From NCBI GenBank assembly GCA_951394405.1, contig OX596339.1:2542001-2606000 (forward strand): a stretch of DNA of 64,000 nucleotides. Reading direction: 5' to 3'. The notes under the pieces were generated by a model. The model was not told where the DNA came from and searched no databases. It saw only the letters and a program-made list of their open reading frames with translations. Positions 35,162 to 46,858 of this stretch are shown one piece after another; within the stretch, counting starts at the first letter, position 1, and the number at the start of each line of letters is the position of its first letter. Position numbers and translations under genes: made by a program. Source of the DNA: Coprinellus micaceus. Lineage: Eukaryota; Basidiomycota; Agaricomycetes; Agaricales; Psathyrellaceae.

Positions 35162-38037
35162 ATGCCTGGACAACATATCTCTCAACCCAACCCGCCTCCC
35201 GAGCCCAGCCAGCTCCCAGAGGACATCCTGCAGCTCGCTGTACAGCTCAAGACCGAGGGCTACCTCTCCGAGGATGAGCTCAAGGCTGTGCAGTCATTCA
35301 GACGCGCTGCGGACTATATCACTGCTGGTAAGTTGGGATATTCTTCGTGGTTGAGCGGGGGCTGACGAGACACTAGCTATGATCTTCTTGAAGGATGATA
35401 TCCTCGTAGAGCGCGATATTACGCCTGAGGATATTAAGCCTCGACTTCTTGGACACTGGGGAACGTGCCCCGGATTATCTATGGTGTATGCTCACCTCAA
35501 CCGAATCATTCGCAAGACCGACCTCGACGCTCTCTACGTCGTTGGCCCAGGTAAGCACCGACGTGAACTTGTATGACGCGAGAGGCAATGCTAACTATTC
35601 TCACAGGGCATGGAGCTCCTGCTATTCTTGCCTGTCTTTGGCTCGAAGACTCGATGTCTACCTTCCTTCCTGAAATCACTCGCGACTACGCCGGGCTCAA
35701 GAGGCTTATCTCCAAGTTCAGCGCACCTGGTGGCTTTCCAAGGTAATGACCCGCTTTTACCTCTTGCTCGAACCCTATTCTCATATTTCTACAGCCATAT
35801 TAACGCAGAAACTCCTGGAGCAATCCACGAGGGCGGTGAACTTGGCTACGCCCTAAGCGTCTCCTTCGGCGCAATCATGGACAACCCAGACCTCGTCGTC
35901 TGCTGCGTCGTCGGTGACGGTGAGGCAGAAACGGGCCCCACCGCTACTGCTTGGCACGCTATCAAGTACATCGACCCCGCCGAATCCGGTGCCGTCCTCC
36001 CTATCGTCCATGTCAACGGATTCAAGATTTCCGAGAGGACCATCTATGGCGTCATGGATGACAAGGAAATAACTTGCCTCTTCTCGTGAGTCTTCTGTGG
36101 AGCCGGTCCTTTGGTACGTAACTGATTGCATTGGTTCGTCGACTCTAGTGGTTATGGCTATCAAGTTCGCATTGTGTCCGACCTCGCCAACATCGACAAT
36201 GACTTGGCCGCGTCCATGGAATGGGGTCTTGCCGAAATCAAGACGATCCAGCAGGCTGCCCGCTCAGGAAAGCCCATCTTCAAGCCTCGATGGCCAGTCA
36301 TCATCCTCAGGACCCCCAAGGGCCTCGGCGGTCCCAAGGAGGTCAACGGCGAGTACATCGAAGGCTCTTTCCACGCGCACCAAGTCCCTCTACCGGCTGC
36401 GAAGACTGACGGGAACGAGCGCAAGATGCTTCAGCAGTGGCTGCGTTCGTATCAGCCCCAGGAGCTCTTCAACGAAGACGGTACTCCCAATTCTGAAGTC
36501 CTCTCGATTGTCCCCGAACGGAACGGGAAGAGGTTGGGGCAGCGCCCAGAGGTGTACGATAACTACGTGCAGATCAAGACTCCCGAGTGGCAGCAATTCG
36601 GCGTAGAGAAGGGCTCGCAGCAGAGTTGTATGAAGACGACTGGACAGTTCCTGAAGGAGGTCGTCATCGAGTACGCGTTCATCACAATTCTCCGCCTTTG
36701 TTCTCGAAGCTGATAGCCTTCGTTTGCAGGAACCCCAAATCGTTCCGTATCTTCTCTCCGGACGAGCTTGTATCGAACAAGCTTGATGCCGTTCTCGACA
36801 CCAGCGGCCGTAACTTCCAATGGGACCCTCCCTCCTCTGGCAATGGCGGCCGCGTTATCGAGATCCTCTCCGAACACACTTGCCAAGGCATGTTACAAGG
36901 CTACACCCTCACCGGACGAACGGGTCTCTTCCCCTCTTACGAAGCGTTCCTCGGCATCGTCCAGACCATGATGGTGCAGTATACCAAGTTCGTCAAGATG
37001 GGCAGCGAGACGAAGTGGAGGCAGCCCTGCGGCAGTCTCAACTACATCGAGACTTCGACGTGGGCGAGGCAGGAGCATAATGGGTTCAGCCATCAGAACC
37101 CTGCCTTCATCGGTGCGGTCTTGAACCTCAAGCCCAAGTTCGCGAGAGTGTACTTGCCTCCTGATGCCAACTGCTTCCTTTCTACTGTCGCGCACTGCCT
37201 GAGGGCGAAGAACTATGTCAACCTTATGGTCGGAAGCAAGCAGCCGACGCCCGTCTGGCTGAGCCCCGAAGAGGCTGATAAGGTATGTTTTGCTTCACCT
37301 TTAGCTCCTATCGGCTTGTTGTACTGACTAGTTTGACTTTAGCACTGCATCGCCGGAGCGTCAGTCTGGAAGTTTGCGAGCACCGACGAGGGTGTCGACC
37401 CTGATGTGTATGTCCTCGAATCAGATATTTACCACTCCATCACTTACATATGTCCTTTACAGTGTTCTCGTCGGCATTGGCGTGGAAGTCACGTTTGAGG
37501 TCATTGCCGCCGCTGCCCTCCTTCGCAAGCTCATTCCCAGACTTCGCGTGCGGGTCGTGAACGTAACGGACTTAATGATCCTCGCCCCCTCCGGCTCGCA
37601 TCCTCACTCTCTCACCGACGAGGCCTTCGAGACCCTCTTCACTAAAGACAAGAACGTGCACTTCAACTACCACGGATACCCCATTGAGCTTAAGGGACTC
37701 TTGTGGGGTCGCCCGAACCTCGATCGTATCACCATTGAGGGCTACAACGAGGAGGGAACCACGACCTCCCCGTTCGACATGATGCTCTGCAACAGGACAT
37801 CAAGATTTGATGTTGCCATTGCAGCGATCAGGGGTGGCGCGAGGGTGAACTCGAAGGTAGCGGTTGAGGCGCACGAGTTGGCGGCTTATGTCAGGCATCT
37901 GGCGCAGAAGGAAAAGGAGTACATCTTAGAAAACGGCAAAGGTGAGTCACACACATTGACACAACAATGAGGCTTACTGACGAGATTTCGTTTCCTTAGA
38001 CCACGACGACATGTTTGACACTCCCAAGTTCCTTTAA
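35162..38037 (+). CDS. xfp: Xylulose-5-phosphate/fructose-6-phosphate phosphoketolase
   Basis: Thiamine diphosphate enzyme that splits xylulose 5-phosphate (or fructose 6-phosphate) with phosphate to acetyl phosphate and an aldose phosphate. Nine exons: 35162-35327, 35377-35550, 35607-35742, 35795-36085, 36149-36670, 36730-37282, 37343-37407, 37463-37941, 38000-38037. They sum to 807 residues, the normal family length. Motifs are [53 protein letters not shown], the diphosphate-binding [70 protein letters not shown] and NFNYHGYP-like [18 protein letters not shown]. No gaps or stops. It forms a divergent pair with acetate kinase. Confidence 0.97.
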
Positions 38038-38178
38038 AATGAGGGCCTTGCCCTTTTGGAGTACTATATCTCTAATATATCCCCGCCTAATACCCGCCGA
38101 GTGTGGGTTCTGCAGTCTCTGATCTACAATGTAAATGCGAAATTGAAATTTATGTAGAATACCTTGTACTATGCTACC

Positions 38179-39404
38179 TTACTCTTGGGATTGTGCAATA
38201 GAGTCATCAGCCCCTTTTTCTGCTTGCCCTGTAGCGTTCGCAGTGGGTCCCCCTCCTCCCACCTCAGTGGCCCAACGCAGGACAACAATTGTCGTGTCGT
38301 CTCCAGGTGGGTGCCTGTCCGTAGCCGACTGTAAAAGACGGCCAGCCAGGTTTGGTACTCCCGTCTGCATCCCACTCCACACCGCTTCAGCGGCGTCCAG
38401 GGTCGTTACCCTATCCCACAACCCATCCGATGCAAGGATGATAATGTCTCCTTCGCTGACCGCGACAGTACTTGACTCTGGTCGGGGCGTGATATATGGG
38501 GGAGTGCGATATCCGTAGAAATATGCATCGTATTGCTCGTTCATTGGAACCTTCCCGGGTTCCTCGGCGGCTGAAAGGGCGTCGATGTATCGCTTGTGGG
38601 TGAATTTCCCCAGTGGTCCACTGCATGGAAGCTTGTAGTACACATCCCCAAATCCTAGGGGAGACATGACGTCAGAGGATACGTCTCATGCACGGTATGG
38701 GCAACTGTTTACCTCGCGTGCTCATCAAGCGCCCGAACAAGCGCCCTGATACTACGACCATATCTTCGCCTGGATGCTCTTTCGCAATGCGATCTCGTTC
38801 CGTTACAGCCTTTGCGTTGAGGTCCGTAGTCTCGTACACAACCGTCGATTTTTGGTTCCCCGGGGTGCCCCCATTCCCACGGACGACTGCAAGCCTACAA
38901 TCTCCAGCATTGGAGATAGTGGTGGTCATCCTCTTCAAGTCAAAATCGCAAATGAGCGCCATGCATCCGGACTTAGCAACCCTGGCGTGCGTCAGCCAGC
39001 TACTAGACTTTGGCCTGAGCAAGCTGTGTCCGTCGGTGAATTTCTTCGTGAGGCGACTGTCAACCTCCTCAAATACACCGGGATGCTGAACTGGCGGATG
39101 GCCGAGTAATGTCTGAGGTAAAACGTTGCTGATATGCTCTGCACATGAGGATCCTCCGTGGCCTGTAATGAATTCAATCAATTGTAGCGGCGACCCAGGT
39201 AAGCTTAAGCTCCTCACCGTCATATACTCCAACAATTAGGCGAGCGGAGGATTCTTCGTACGTGTATGACCATCGATCTTCGATTGGACGTTCTGTGGGC
39301 TGGTACCGAACGACGTCTATAATCCACCTTGATCCTACCAGGGGATATGAATCTTGCTCGACGATGCCAGATGTGGGAGGGGGGCCTGGCATTTCTCGGT
39401 TCAT
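38179..39404 (-). CDS. PP2C protein phosphatase, PDP/Ptc5-6-like
   Basis: A metal-dependent Ser/Thr phosphatase. Three main exons are read. MNREMPGPPPTSGIVEQDS was taken as the start because the frame further up lacks an ATG. Metal ligands are visible in VGVYDGHGG (split by an intron near 39180-39240), ASDGLWDRV and PPGDDTTIV. The stretches SNAGDCRLAVV, ERDRIAKEHPGED and GRLMSTRGFGDVYYKLP match the pyruvate dehydrogenase phosphatase branch better than cytosolic PP2C. If so, it would act in mitochondria, but no clear presequence is seen at this start, so a missing 5' exon is possible. MIC60 begins 345 bases away on the other strand. Confidence 0.82.
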
Positions 39405-39749
39405 GAGTAGAGTGACGGAGCATCTCACTCCTTTAAAAAAGGGGGAATAGAGTCCCTGGATAGCCTTCGAACAGCCTCTCGATCCCTCCTTCGTCGATCA
39501 CAATGCTGTGTCCATGAAAAAAAGCTGTTGAAGACCTTGATAGTGGTGTAACATGTAACCCTTGGCCAGTGGCGGTCGGTGGAGGTAAAAATCGCAGTGC
39601 GTTAGGGGTTTCTGCTGGTGTAGGTGCAAGTAGGCGCTCGTGATGGTACCATGCCGTTCCCACGAGAATGATGGCAGCGTGCGGATAATCTCGGGGTTGT
39701 TGACGTTGACCTCTAAAAGCGTGGTCATCGTGTACGCTGTTGACGAGCG

Positions 39750-41920
39750 ATGTATCGTCGGGCAATACCCGTCTCCAGGCGCGTAGCCTCGGGTTCGTCG
39801 CGGCAAACGTCGCTGAACGCCATTCGCAGGGTGCGTCTGCCACGAAAGCATCTCGGAATCCATGTACTGACCTGGTGTACCGGAACTGACAGCGTTTGGC
39901 GACCGAAGCGACCACCAGTGGACAGCCAGTCAAAAAGAAGAGCGTTCTTAGGCGTCTCATCTTCCTCACCACCGCCGCAACTGGCACGTTCTACGTCGGA
40001 AGCACCTTCGCCGCGTTCAGCAACCAGACGTACTATGACTTTTTCGCCGACAACATTCCAGGTGGCCGGCCCATGCTCGAGTACGCGGAAGTGAACAAGT
40101 GGGACCAGTTGACCGTCGAGGATGTCATTGAGGCGGCTAAGAACGGGTTCATTACCGTGGAGAAGGTCACCTCGGGCTTGATTGACAAGACACCTGGTGC
40201 GAGGGAGGCGTTGGAGAATGCGAAGTCCAGCGCGTTTGGCCAGAAGGTTGGGGAGGTTAAGGAGAGCACGGTGAAGGCGGTTAAGGAGAGCAAAGAGAAA
40301 GTTTTCGATCCTGTTCTTAGGCAGGTGAGGAAGGAGGCCAAAGAGGACACCAAAGTCGTGAAAGAGGCTGTCGTGAAGGTCGAGGGGAAGGCGAAGGAGG
40401 TTGAGAAAAAGGTGGAGGAGGAGCTTTCTGTGTTGATTAAGAAGGCAGAGGCTGCTATTTCTGGAACACCAGAAACTCATTCGGTCAAGAAGGAAGTCGC
40501 TCCCGAAGATAGCGACGCGCCCGTCGTCGTCGTTCTCGTCGAAGAGTTCGCTGCGGACAAGAACGTTTACAGTGCACCACTTCCCCTTGGATTCGAGCCT
40601 CCCCCAGGATACGTCCGTCCTTCACCTCCCAAAAAGGCTGAGGAAGTTTCCAAGGGCGACTCTGCCTCCACCGAAGCCGCCCCTGTTTCCGTACCTGCAC
40701 CCGAAGTTATTCTCCCCCTCATTGCCCCCGCCATCTCCTCCCTCGACGTCCAGGAACCCATCATCACCCACCTCGCCGGCACCATCGATAACCTCGCTTC
40801 CTTCCTCAAGTCCAACCCTTCCGCTGCTTCCCAAGCCACCGACGTCCTCGACTCTGCCAAAGGTGATCTCGCTGCCCTTGTTGAGCGTATGGAGAAGGTC
40901 AAGGAGGAGGAGCGAACTGCCCTTGCCGCGAAGCTCGACGAAGCGACTGCTGAACACAATTTGAGGCTGCTTGAGCTCGAAATGGCTGCTCAAGACAAGC
41001 TCGACAGCCAGGAAGAGGGTTTTAGGGCTTTCTTCAAGGAGGAGCGACAGAAATTCCTCGACCATTATCGTGCCAAGTTAGAGCATGAGCTCAAGACCCA
41101 GACTGAGTTGATCAACGAACGGTACGCGTCCCTCGACTCCCAGGCTGTCTCGCTGTGCTGATGACATGCATTCCCGACTTTCCGAAGGCTCAAGGAAGAG
41201 GTTATTGCTCAGGGTATCGAACTCCAGCGCCGATGGATCCGCGAAATCAAAGTTCGCGTCGAACAGGAGCGCGGTGGCCGCCTCGCCAAGCTTGACGAAC
41301 TCGCCGCCGACCTCAAGCGCCTCGAACGCCTTACCCTCGACAATACCAACTACCTCGATGAGAACATCCGCGTGCACGCTCTCTGGTCTGCCGTACGAGC
41401 TCTCGCTGGTTCTGCCCTGTCCTCCTCTCAGCGCAAGCCTTTCCGCGAAGAGCTCCGCGTGCTCAGGCACGTCGCTGCCGCCAAGGAGGACGAAGTCATC
41501 AGCGCTGCTTTGAATGTCCTCGAGGCCTCCGACGTCCCTGACATTGGGGTCGAGCCATTCTCTGACCTCGCTTCGTGGTTCACCACCTCCGTCGCCCCCA
41601 AGGTGGCCGAGATCGCTCTGGTTCCTGACCAGAACGCTGGCGTTCTCTCGTATCTTGCCTCCAAACTTCTCTCGGGTGTGCGGTTCAAGAAGCAGGGATG
41701 GGTTGAGGGTGATGATGTCCTTAGTGTTGTCTCGCGTGCCGAGTACTACCTGAACGAGAAGGACTTGGATGGCGCTGCCAGGGAGCTTAACCAGATTGGT
41801 GGTCCGGCGAAAGCCCTGCTCAGCGACTGGTTGGAGGCTGCCCGTAGACGGTTGGAGGTCCAGCAGGCTCTGGATGTTATCCAGACCGAGGCAACCTTGA
41901 GCTCACTACTTGTCGTCTAA
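39750..41920 (+). CDS. MIC60: MICOS subunit MIC60 (mitofilin)
   Basis: Shapes crista junctions in the inner mitochondrial membrane. Three exons, 39750-39830, 39893-41121 and 41188-41920, give 680 residues. The N-terminus MYRRAIPVSRRVASGSS is a mitochondrial presequence. A transmembrane helix (RLIFLTTAATGTFYVGSTFAAF) follows at about residue 45. Next come a Lys/Glu/Val-rich region and long coiled coils (about residues 300-450, with many ERMEKVKEEER-type heptads). The C-terminal mitofilin domain shows HALWSAVRALAGS, FREELRVLRHVAA, DVPDIGVEPFSDLASWF, GVRFKKQGWVEGDDVLSVVSRAEYYL and LDGAARELNQIGGPAKALLSDWLEAARRRLEVQQAL. The gene looks complete. Confidence 0.93.
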
Positions 41921-42105
41921 ATTCATTCATTTAATATCTCGAACCACGGGCTCTCCGTGCGTATGGGTGTGTGGTATCTTATAGAACGAGGACTAGATAG
42001 AGTACAGGACATTTTCTTTCTTCATACAAGTGTCCGTGCGGCGAGTTCCAGATGGTAAATGTTGCAAGGGTATATCTGAGTGGGAAAGCGATCCAGGGGC
42101 TCTCC

Positions 42106-43472
42106 CTAGTATTGTGGCATGTTGGGAGTAGGCTCGAAAGGTGGTCGTCCGTTAGTATCTGTGGGTGGAATGGATGAACCCCCCATCGCGCATTCACAGA
42201 TGACTTGCGCGCGTCTCACGACAGTCTGTCGGATCATGTTAGCTCCCACACAGCAGAGAGTATCGGAGGTACATACATGAGTGTTTTCTCCAACCTCCCC
42301 ATTCGGCGCAGTGGGCGCTTTAGAAATCTTCACCAGACCAGGGAAGATGGTGGCACCAACTCTATCCACTTCCCCCCTCTCGCTCTTCATACACCTCTTC
42401 ACGAGCTCGATCTGACGCGGGTACAGATTACTTCCCAGCTCAGGGACAAATGCGCGGTAGAACGCGTCGGCGGTCGACGCAGAGGAGGCTGCCGCGCCGT
42501 GGAGCATCCGACTGAAGGCATAGGCGGAATCGAGGATGGAAACCCCTCCGGCTGTGGGGAGCTGACCGTTGAGGACATTCATGAGGGCAGGTAGATGTTC
42601 GTAGAGGATGTTGAGGGACATATCCGGCGTGCAGGACTCGACGGCTGCGCTGAAGGTTTGACGGCGCCAGACACAAGCTACTGTTGGGTTTCCTGAATTA
42701 GGTCAAGCCTTCAGCATACGCGCAGCTACAGTGGAGGCGTGGGGTGCGTACTTGCAAAGAGATGCTCGTGTATCCTCGTCAACTGAACATTAGCTTCCAT
42801 AGAATTGGTGACGATGAGGCAATTGATGATTCCCTCCGAGATACTCTCCGAAAGGGCATGGCGGAGGTAGCACTGCAGCTGCATGGGCGTCACGGCCAAT
42901 TCCTCCTCATCCAGACCGTTGACGAGATCTTTGAGAAGGGCAGCACATATCACGGTCGTAGGGGCTGTGGGCGTTCTAACAATGTCAGAAGCCCACCTGT
43001 TGATGAGCTTGTCGAGCTGGGATGCGGCATTCTAAACAGACGATTGCTTTCAGTCCTGTGACGGGCGATAACATACGACCAGAGGATGCTCACCTTGATC
43101 GAGAAGTCATCAATACTGTTTCCATTATGTCCTTTAATCGTAGAGGCGGCGCTGCCCTCAAGTAGTGCGATACGGCCTTTCAAGCCTGCGACGACCTTCT
43201 CCTGGTCCTCGAGCTGTTGGCGCTGCTGCTCAACTTTCTCGTGGGCGATCCTCTAGTATCGTTACGAACTATATCAGCCCTGAATCCAAAAAGACGAGGA
43301 TACGCATACGCACGAAGTTAGTCAAAGCATATCGGTACTGTTCTCCAGACACCACGTCTTGTTGCTGCTGCTGCTGCTGCATGCCGCCCGACACCAGTGT
43401 GGTACCGGTCATCATATGTTGCTGCTGTTGCTGCTGCTGCGCCAGCTGGTGTTGCTGATAGTTGGATTGCAT
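42106..43472 (-). CDS. Poly-Q, coiled-coil protein of unknown function
   Basis: Several exons. The start MQSNYQQHQLAQQQQ lies at 43472 and two glutamine runs (CAG/CTG microsatellites near 43363-43382 and 43415-43441) lie in the first exon. A coiled coil follows (ERIAHEKVEQQRQQLEDQEKVVAGLKGRIALLEG). Then comes a helical domain: NAASQLDKLINRWASDIVRTP, ALLKDLVNGLDEEELAVTPMQLQCYLRHALSESISEGIINCLIVTNSMEANVQLTRIHEHLFASNPTVACVWRRQTFSAAVE. Next is AYAFSRMLHG..STADAFYRAFVPELGSNLYPRQIELVKRCMKSE, and the end is RRAQVICECAMGGSSIPP. I do not recognise the family. It looks conserved rather than random. Confidence 0.75.
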
Positions 43473-44189
43473 TTTGGGTTGGGGTACAGTCAGGCTTTAT
43501 CGAGGTGGGGGAGGTGAACGTAGAAGAGTTAGAGCGCCCGTCGAGGACTCGTCGCAGTATATGAACAACATGAGGCGCCATCATGATCAGGGGCACTGCC
43601 GTCGAACAGACGCCCGTACTGCCCCTCTTGGCCTGCATCAGCCCACCAGTGCAGTTGCCACCTTCTCTGTCTGTCACATCAGCTCCTGGAACAAGTAACT
43701 GTACCTGATAAGGAAAAGTAGCTCAACATATTGAACAGATGAAGTCAAAGAGTAAGCCGTTGCGTGTTTGCGTGTGGTATTATAACGAGTGTGGTAGTAC
43801 AAATGAGTGCGGAGATCCAAGCCCGGATCCAAGTAGGTAGAAGTGGTATATGTACAGATAGCATGCGGGGGTATACTGGCCGAGTGCAAGGAGAGTCTAG
43901 AGGCGATTAGGACGAAAAATACTAAAAATACAAGGGGGCCCAAAGTGTTTGTCGGTCTCGCCAACTGAGAACAAAAAGTCGTCACGGAACATCGTCGCTG
44001 GCGTGTCGTGGTCGTGAAGGAAGGATAGAGAACGGAGGGGATAATAAACCGATGTACTCTGTGTGTTTTTGTGGACCTGTCGCTGGCAGGCATGAATAGA
44101 GGTGGTGATGGGTGTCCGGTAATACAGTGTGTGGGTAGCAGAAAGCAAGTCGATAACAAGAATGGACGGAAAGCTGAACAGACCTTCGA
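43473..44189. other. Spacer between two minus-strand genes
   Basis: About 720 bases holding the promoter of the poly-Q gene and the 3' end of the arrestin-like gene. The frames in it are short and unlike any known protein. Confidence 0.35.
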
Positions 44190-45648
44190 TTAGAAGGGAT
44201 ACACAGACATCCCAGGAACGAGTGTTGGCCTCGTTACAGCGTTTGAATGTCCTGCATCGTATGCGGGAGGGGCGTACGCATTCGGTCTTGGTCCCTTCGC
44301 GTACATAGTCGCGATTTCCACTGGCTCGCTAACCATCGTTGCGCTGTCCGAGCTATAATTCGCCGCCTTGAACGGGCTCAGCACCACGGAGTACGAGATG
44401 GAGAAGTGCGCAATCTCGCAACTCGGGCGGAGGTCCTTCGGAAGAGGGATCTCTCCCTCGAGGTGGCGGGTGTGGGCGTCGCTCCTACACGCCTCATGGG
44501 GAGGAGCAGCCCACCAGACGGCGGTAGCAACATCCTCAACGGATTCGTTCCATGAGACCTCTTTGCGTGTGGCAGTGGCGGCGTTGAAGAAGCGTACGCG
44601 GCGACGGAGTTTCACCACGATGGACCCGGGGTTGGACAAGACGTCGAGAACGCCAGGTTCGCGGCCCTCGATGGCGATGTGGACGGGGAGGACGCTACCA
44701 CGCGTGTAGCAGACAGGTTTGGCAAGGGAGAGGGTGCATCGTGCCTCGACAGGGCGGGTCTTGAACATGAGCCCTCGTGAGGATACAGGGCGAAGAATCT
44801 TCCAGCCTTCAGGGTCTGCGAAGGGGCCTGGGAGAGGGAGCTTCTCCTGGTAGACGAGCTGGCGCAAGACTGAAGGAGCCTCTGGCCGGGTGCTGGGGAC
44901 ATAGCCGAATGCGGTGCAAATCCTGGAGTGCGAGTTAGTTGGGTTGGAAGCGCCGTAGAGAACTATACTCACACATTATCAGACCTCAACTTGCCTCTTG
45001 ATACCACGATCGAGAGGTCGTATTGGACGCTGACTTTGCAGTAGCGTTCGAGGAACGTTTCCGGGAGCCGGTACGAGCGCTTGTCGCCTGCTCCGTTCGG
45101 GAGCTCGACGGTTCGCGGGATGGGTATTGAAAGCGGCCAGACGCAGTGGCCGAGTAGTTTCGTACTTGAGGCTCCCTCCGACGGTGACGGTACTCGAGGA
45201 GTGTCGAGTGATTTCGACCAAATAGGGATTGTTTGGTGGAGGAAGACGAAGGTATCGTTAGAGCCCGCGCCAGAGATGATACGCCCAGAGAGCTAAATAA
45301 TAGTCAGACGGTGTGCCCGGCAGTTGAAGAACGAGTTTGACGCACAGTAGCCGTGATAGCTTGGATGCTATCCCCTCGTTCGGCGGTCAACTCTAGTTGG
45401 CCATTGATGTCCTCCTTCTCGAAGAATGTCGGCAAGGACTTGGACGATTTGGCGCTGCTTCGTAGTTTGAGTGTAACCCATGGGGTACTCCTTCCGTCAG
45501 ACAGCGCGAATACATGTTCTGTGGGTTCGCGGCGAGGACCAGGTTGGTGAGTGTGGCGAGGATAGTAAGGTGGAAGTTCGGAGCCAGACATGGGTACCTG
45601 ACCCTGCCGGGATAACCGCCTGTACTGTGGTGGGGAGAGAGAGTCCAT
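44190..45648 (-). CDS. Arrestin-like (ART) adaptor 1
   Basis: Arrestin-fold adaptors bring Rsp5-type ubiquitin ligases to membrane transporters. Three exons or more, start MDSLSPPQYRRLSRQ at 45648. PY motifs are PPQY (residue about 6), PPYY (about 26) and PPAY near the C-terminus, all fitting the PPxY ligand of WW domains. The arrestin N part shows LPTFFEKEDINGQLELTAERGDSIQAITAT and FVFLHQTIPIWSK. It continues with LGHCVWPLSIPIPRTVELPNGAGDKRSYRLPETFLERYCKVSVQYDLSIVVSR. The arrestin C part shows CTLSLAKPVCYTRGSVLPVHIAIEG. The sequence FGYVPSTRPEAPSVLRQ is shared with the second arrestin gene at 56734-58408, so the two are paralogues. Confidence 0.82.
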
Positions 45649-46858
45649 GATAGATAGGTGTACAGAGGCTGGCGCTTGAGAGACATCATGGCGTTTGCAG
45701 AGGTCCTATAAGTATCTCAAGCGCTAGGGAGGTTGTCAAGAAGAGAACAACAAGTTAGTGGCCTATTGTGGGTGTCGCTATCCCCTTTCGGGCATTCGGC
45801 CCCTGTCACGACAAACGAACTTGCAAAAACAGCAACCCCCTAGTTCCTTGTACCACAAAGGGATGAAGAAAATAGGAAATATCAAATTCCAGAGAAGCTC
45901 AGGGTCGGAAAGGGTAGGGGAAAGGGGATGGCCTATACTTTGCAGCAGGTACGAGCTTGAGCTAGAGCTCGGGGAGGGCTGAGGCACCGAGGGTCGTCCA
46001 TTCCTGTATAACGTCAACGCTCCAAGCTGCGTACAAAAGACAATACACCTCGCACCTGATCTGACAACGTGAATCATTAGCCCTTCTGCGTGGCGGCAAT
46101 ATGCTTCCGCTCACGGGGAAAGCGGGGTGAAGCGGAAACAGTCGAGGGACCGGACGTCGTACGGTCGTAGTGGACAATTGAGCCCTCGTGTCGGACGATC
46201 TCACGGAGGTAGACGATAATAACTGCGTACCAAGTACCATTCGCGAGCAGAGCGAACTATCCCCGAGCCGCTTCTTACAGCATGGGAAGTACTCGCGTTC
46301 TTTTTGTGCTTGCTGTGACTGAGTGCTGACAGGAAATCGAAGCCTCGTCGAAACCCCATGCGTGGTAGCTCGCAGCGTAGTGCTGTATGTAGGCTGTAGT
46401 AAGAGGCGAGCTAGAAGAGCATGCCCTGGAGGCCAGATCGATATGCTTCAGGGCCGAGGTAATTCCCGGTTCAAAGTCTTTTGTACCAAGTTATGCACGA
46501 GGCTTGGGGCTTCAAAGGGTCAGTGTCATCGTTGCTAAGGCTTGACCTGCTTTTTATTGAACTATTTACACCCTCTGGTCAGCAGACGGGAATTCGAAAA
46601 TGCGAGAGAAGTTCAGAACATGAAGAGATGGGAAACGAGGACATGGGACTGCTGATCAAACCGGTGGCACCAGGGCTGTCTGATGCGCCCATTGCCATTT
46701 TGGAACTCCCCGCCGCATCACATGACCCACGAGTGCATTCGCGTCGAAAGGCATTCATTGCGTTCTTGTTCTCCAACATCTACCACATTTCCGCCCAACC
46801 CCCGTTGCCTCCTTTCATCACTTCACACGTCCTTGGAGTAACCGGTTGCATCTTGACT
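45649..46858. other. Spacer between arrestin gene and NUP49
   Basis: About 1.2 kb between two divergent starts with no convincing gene; frames are short. CAAGCGCTAGG at about 45720 is a distant variant of the recurring core motif. A gene on either strand cannot be excluded. Confidence 0.35.

Noticed and set aside
39433..39987. A 184 codon minus-strand frame
   Set aside because: It overlaps the 5' exons of MIC60 antisense and has no family resemblance.
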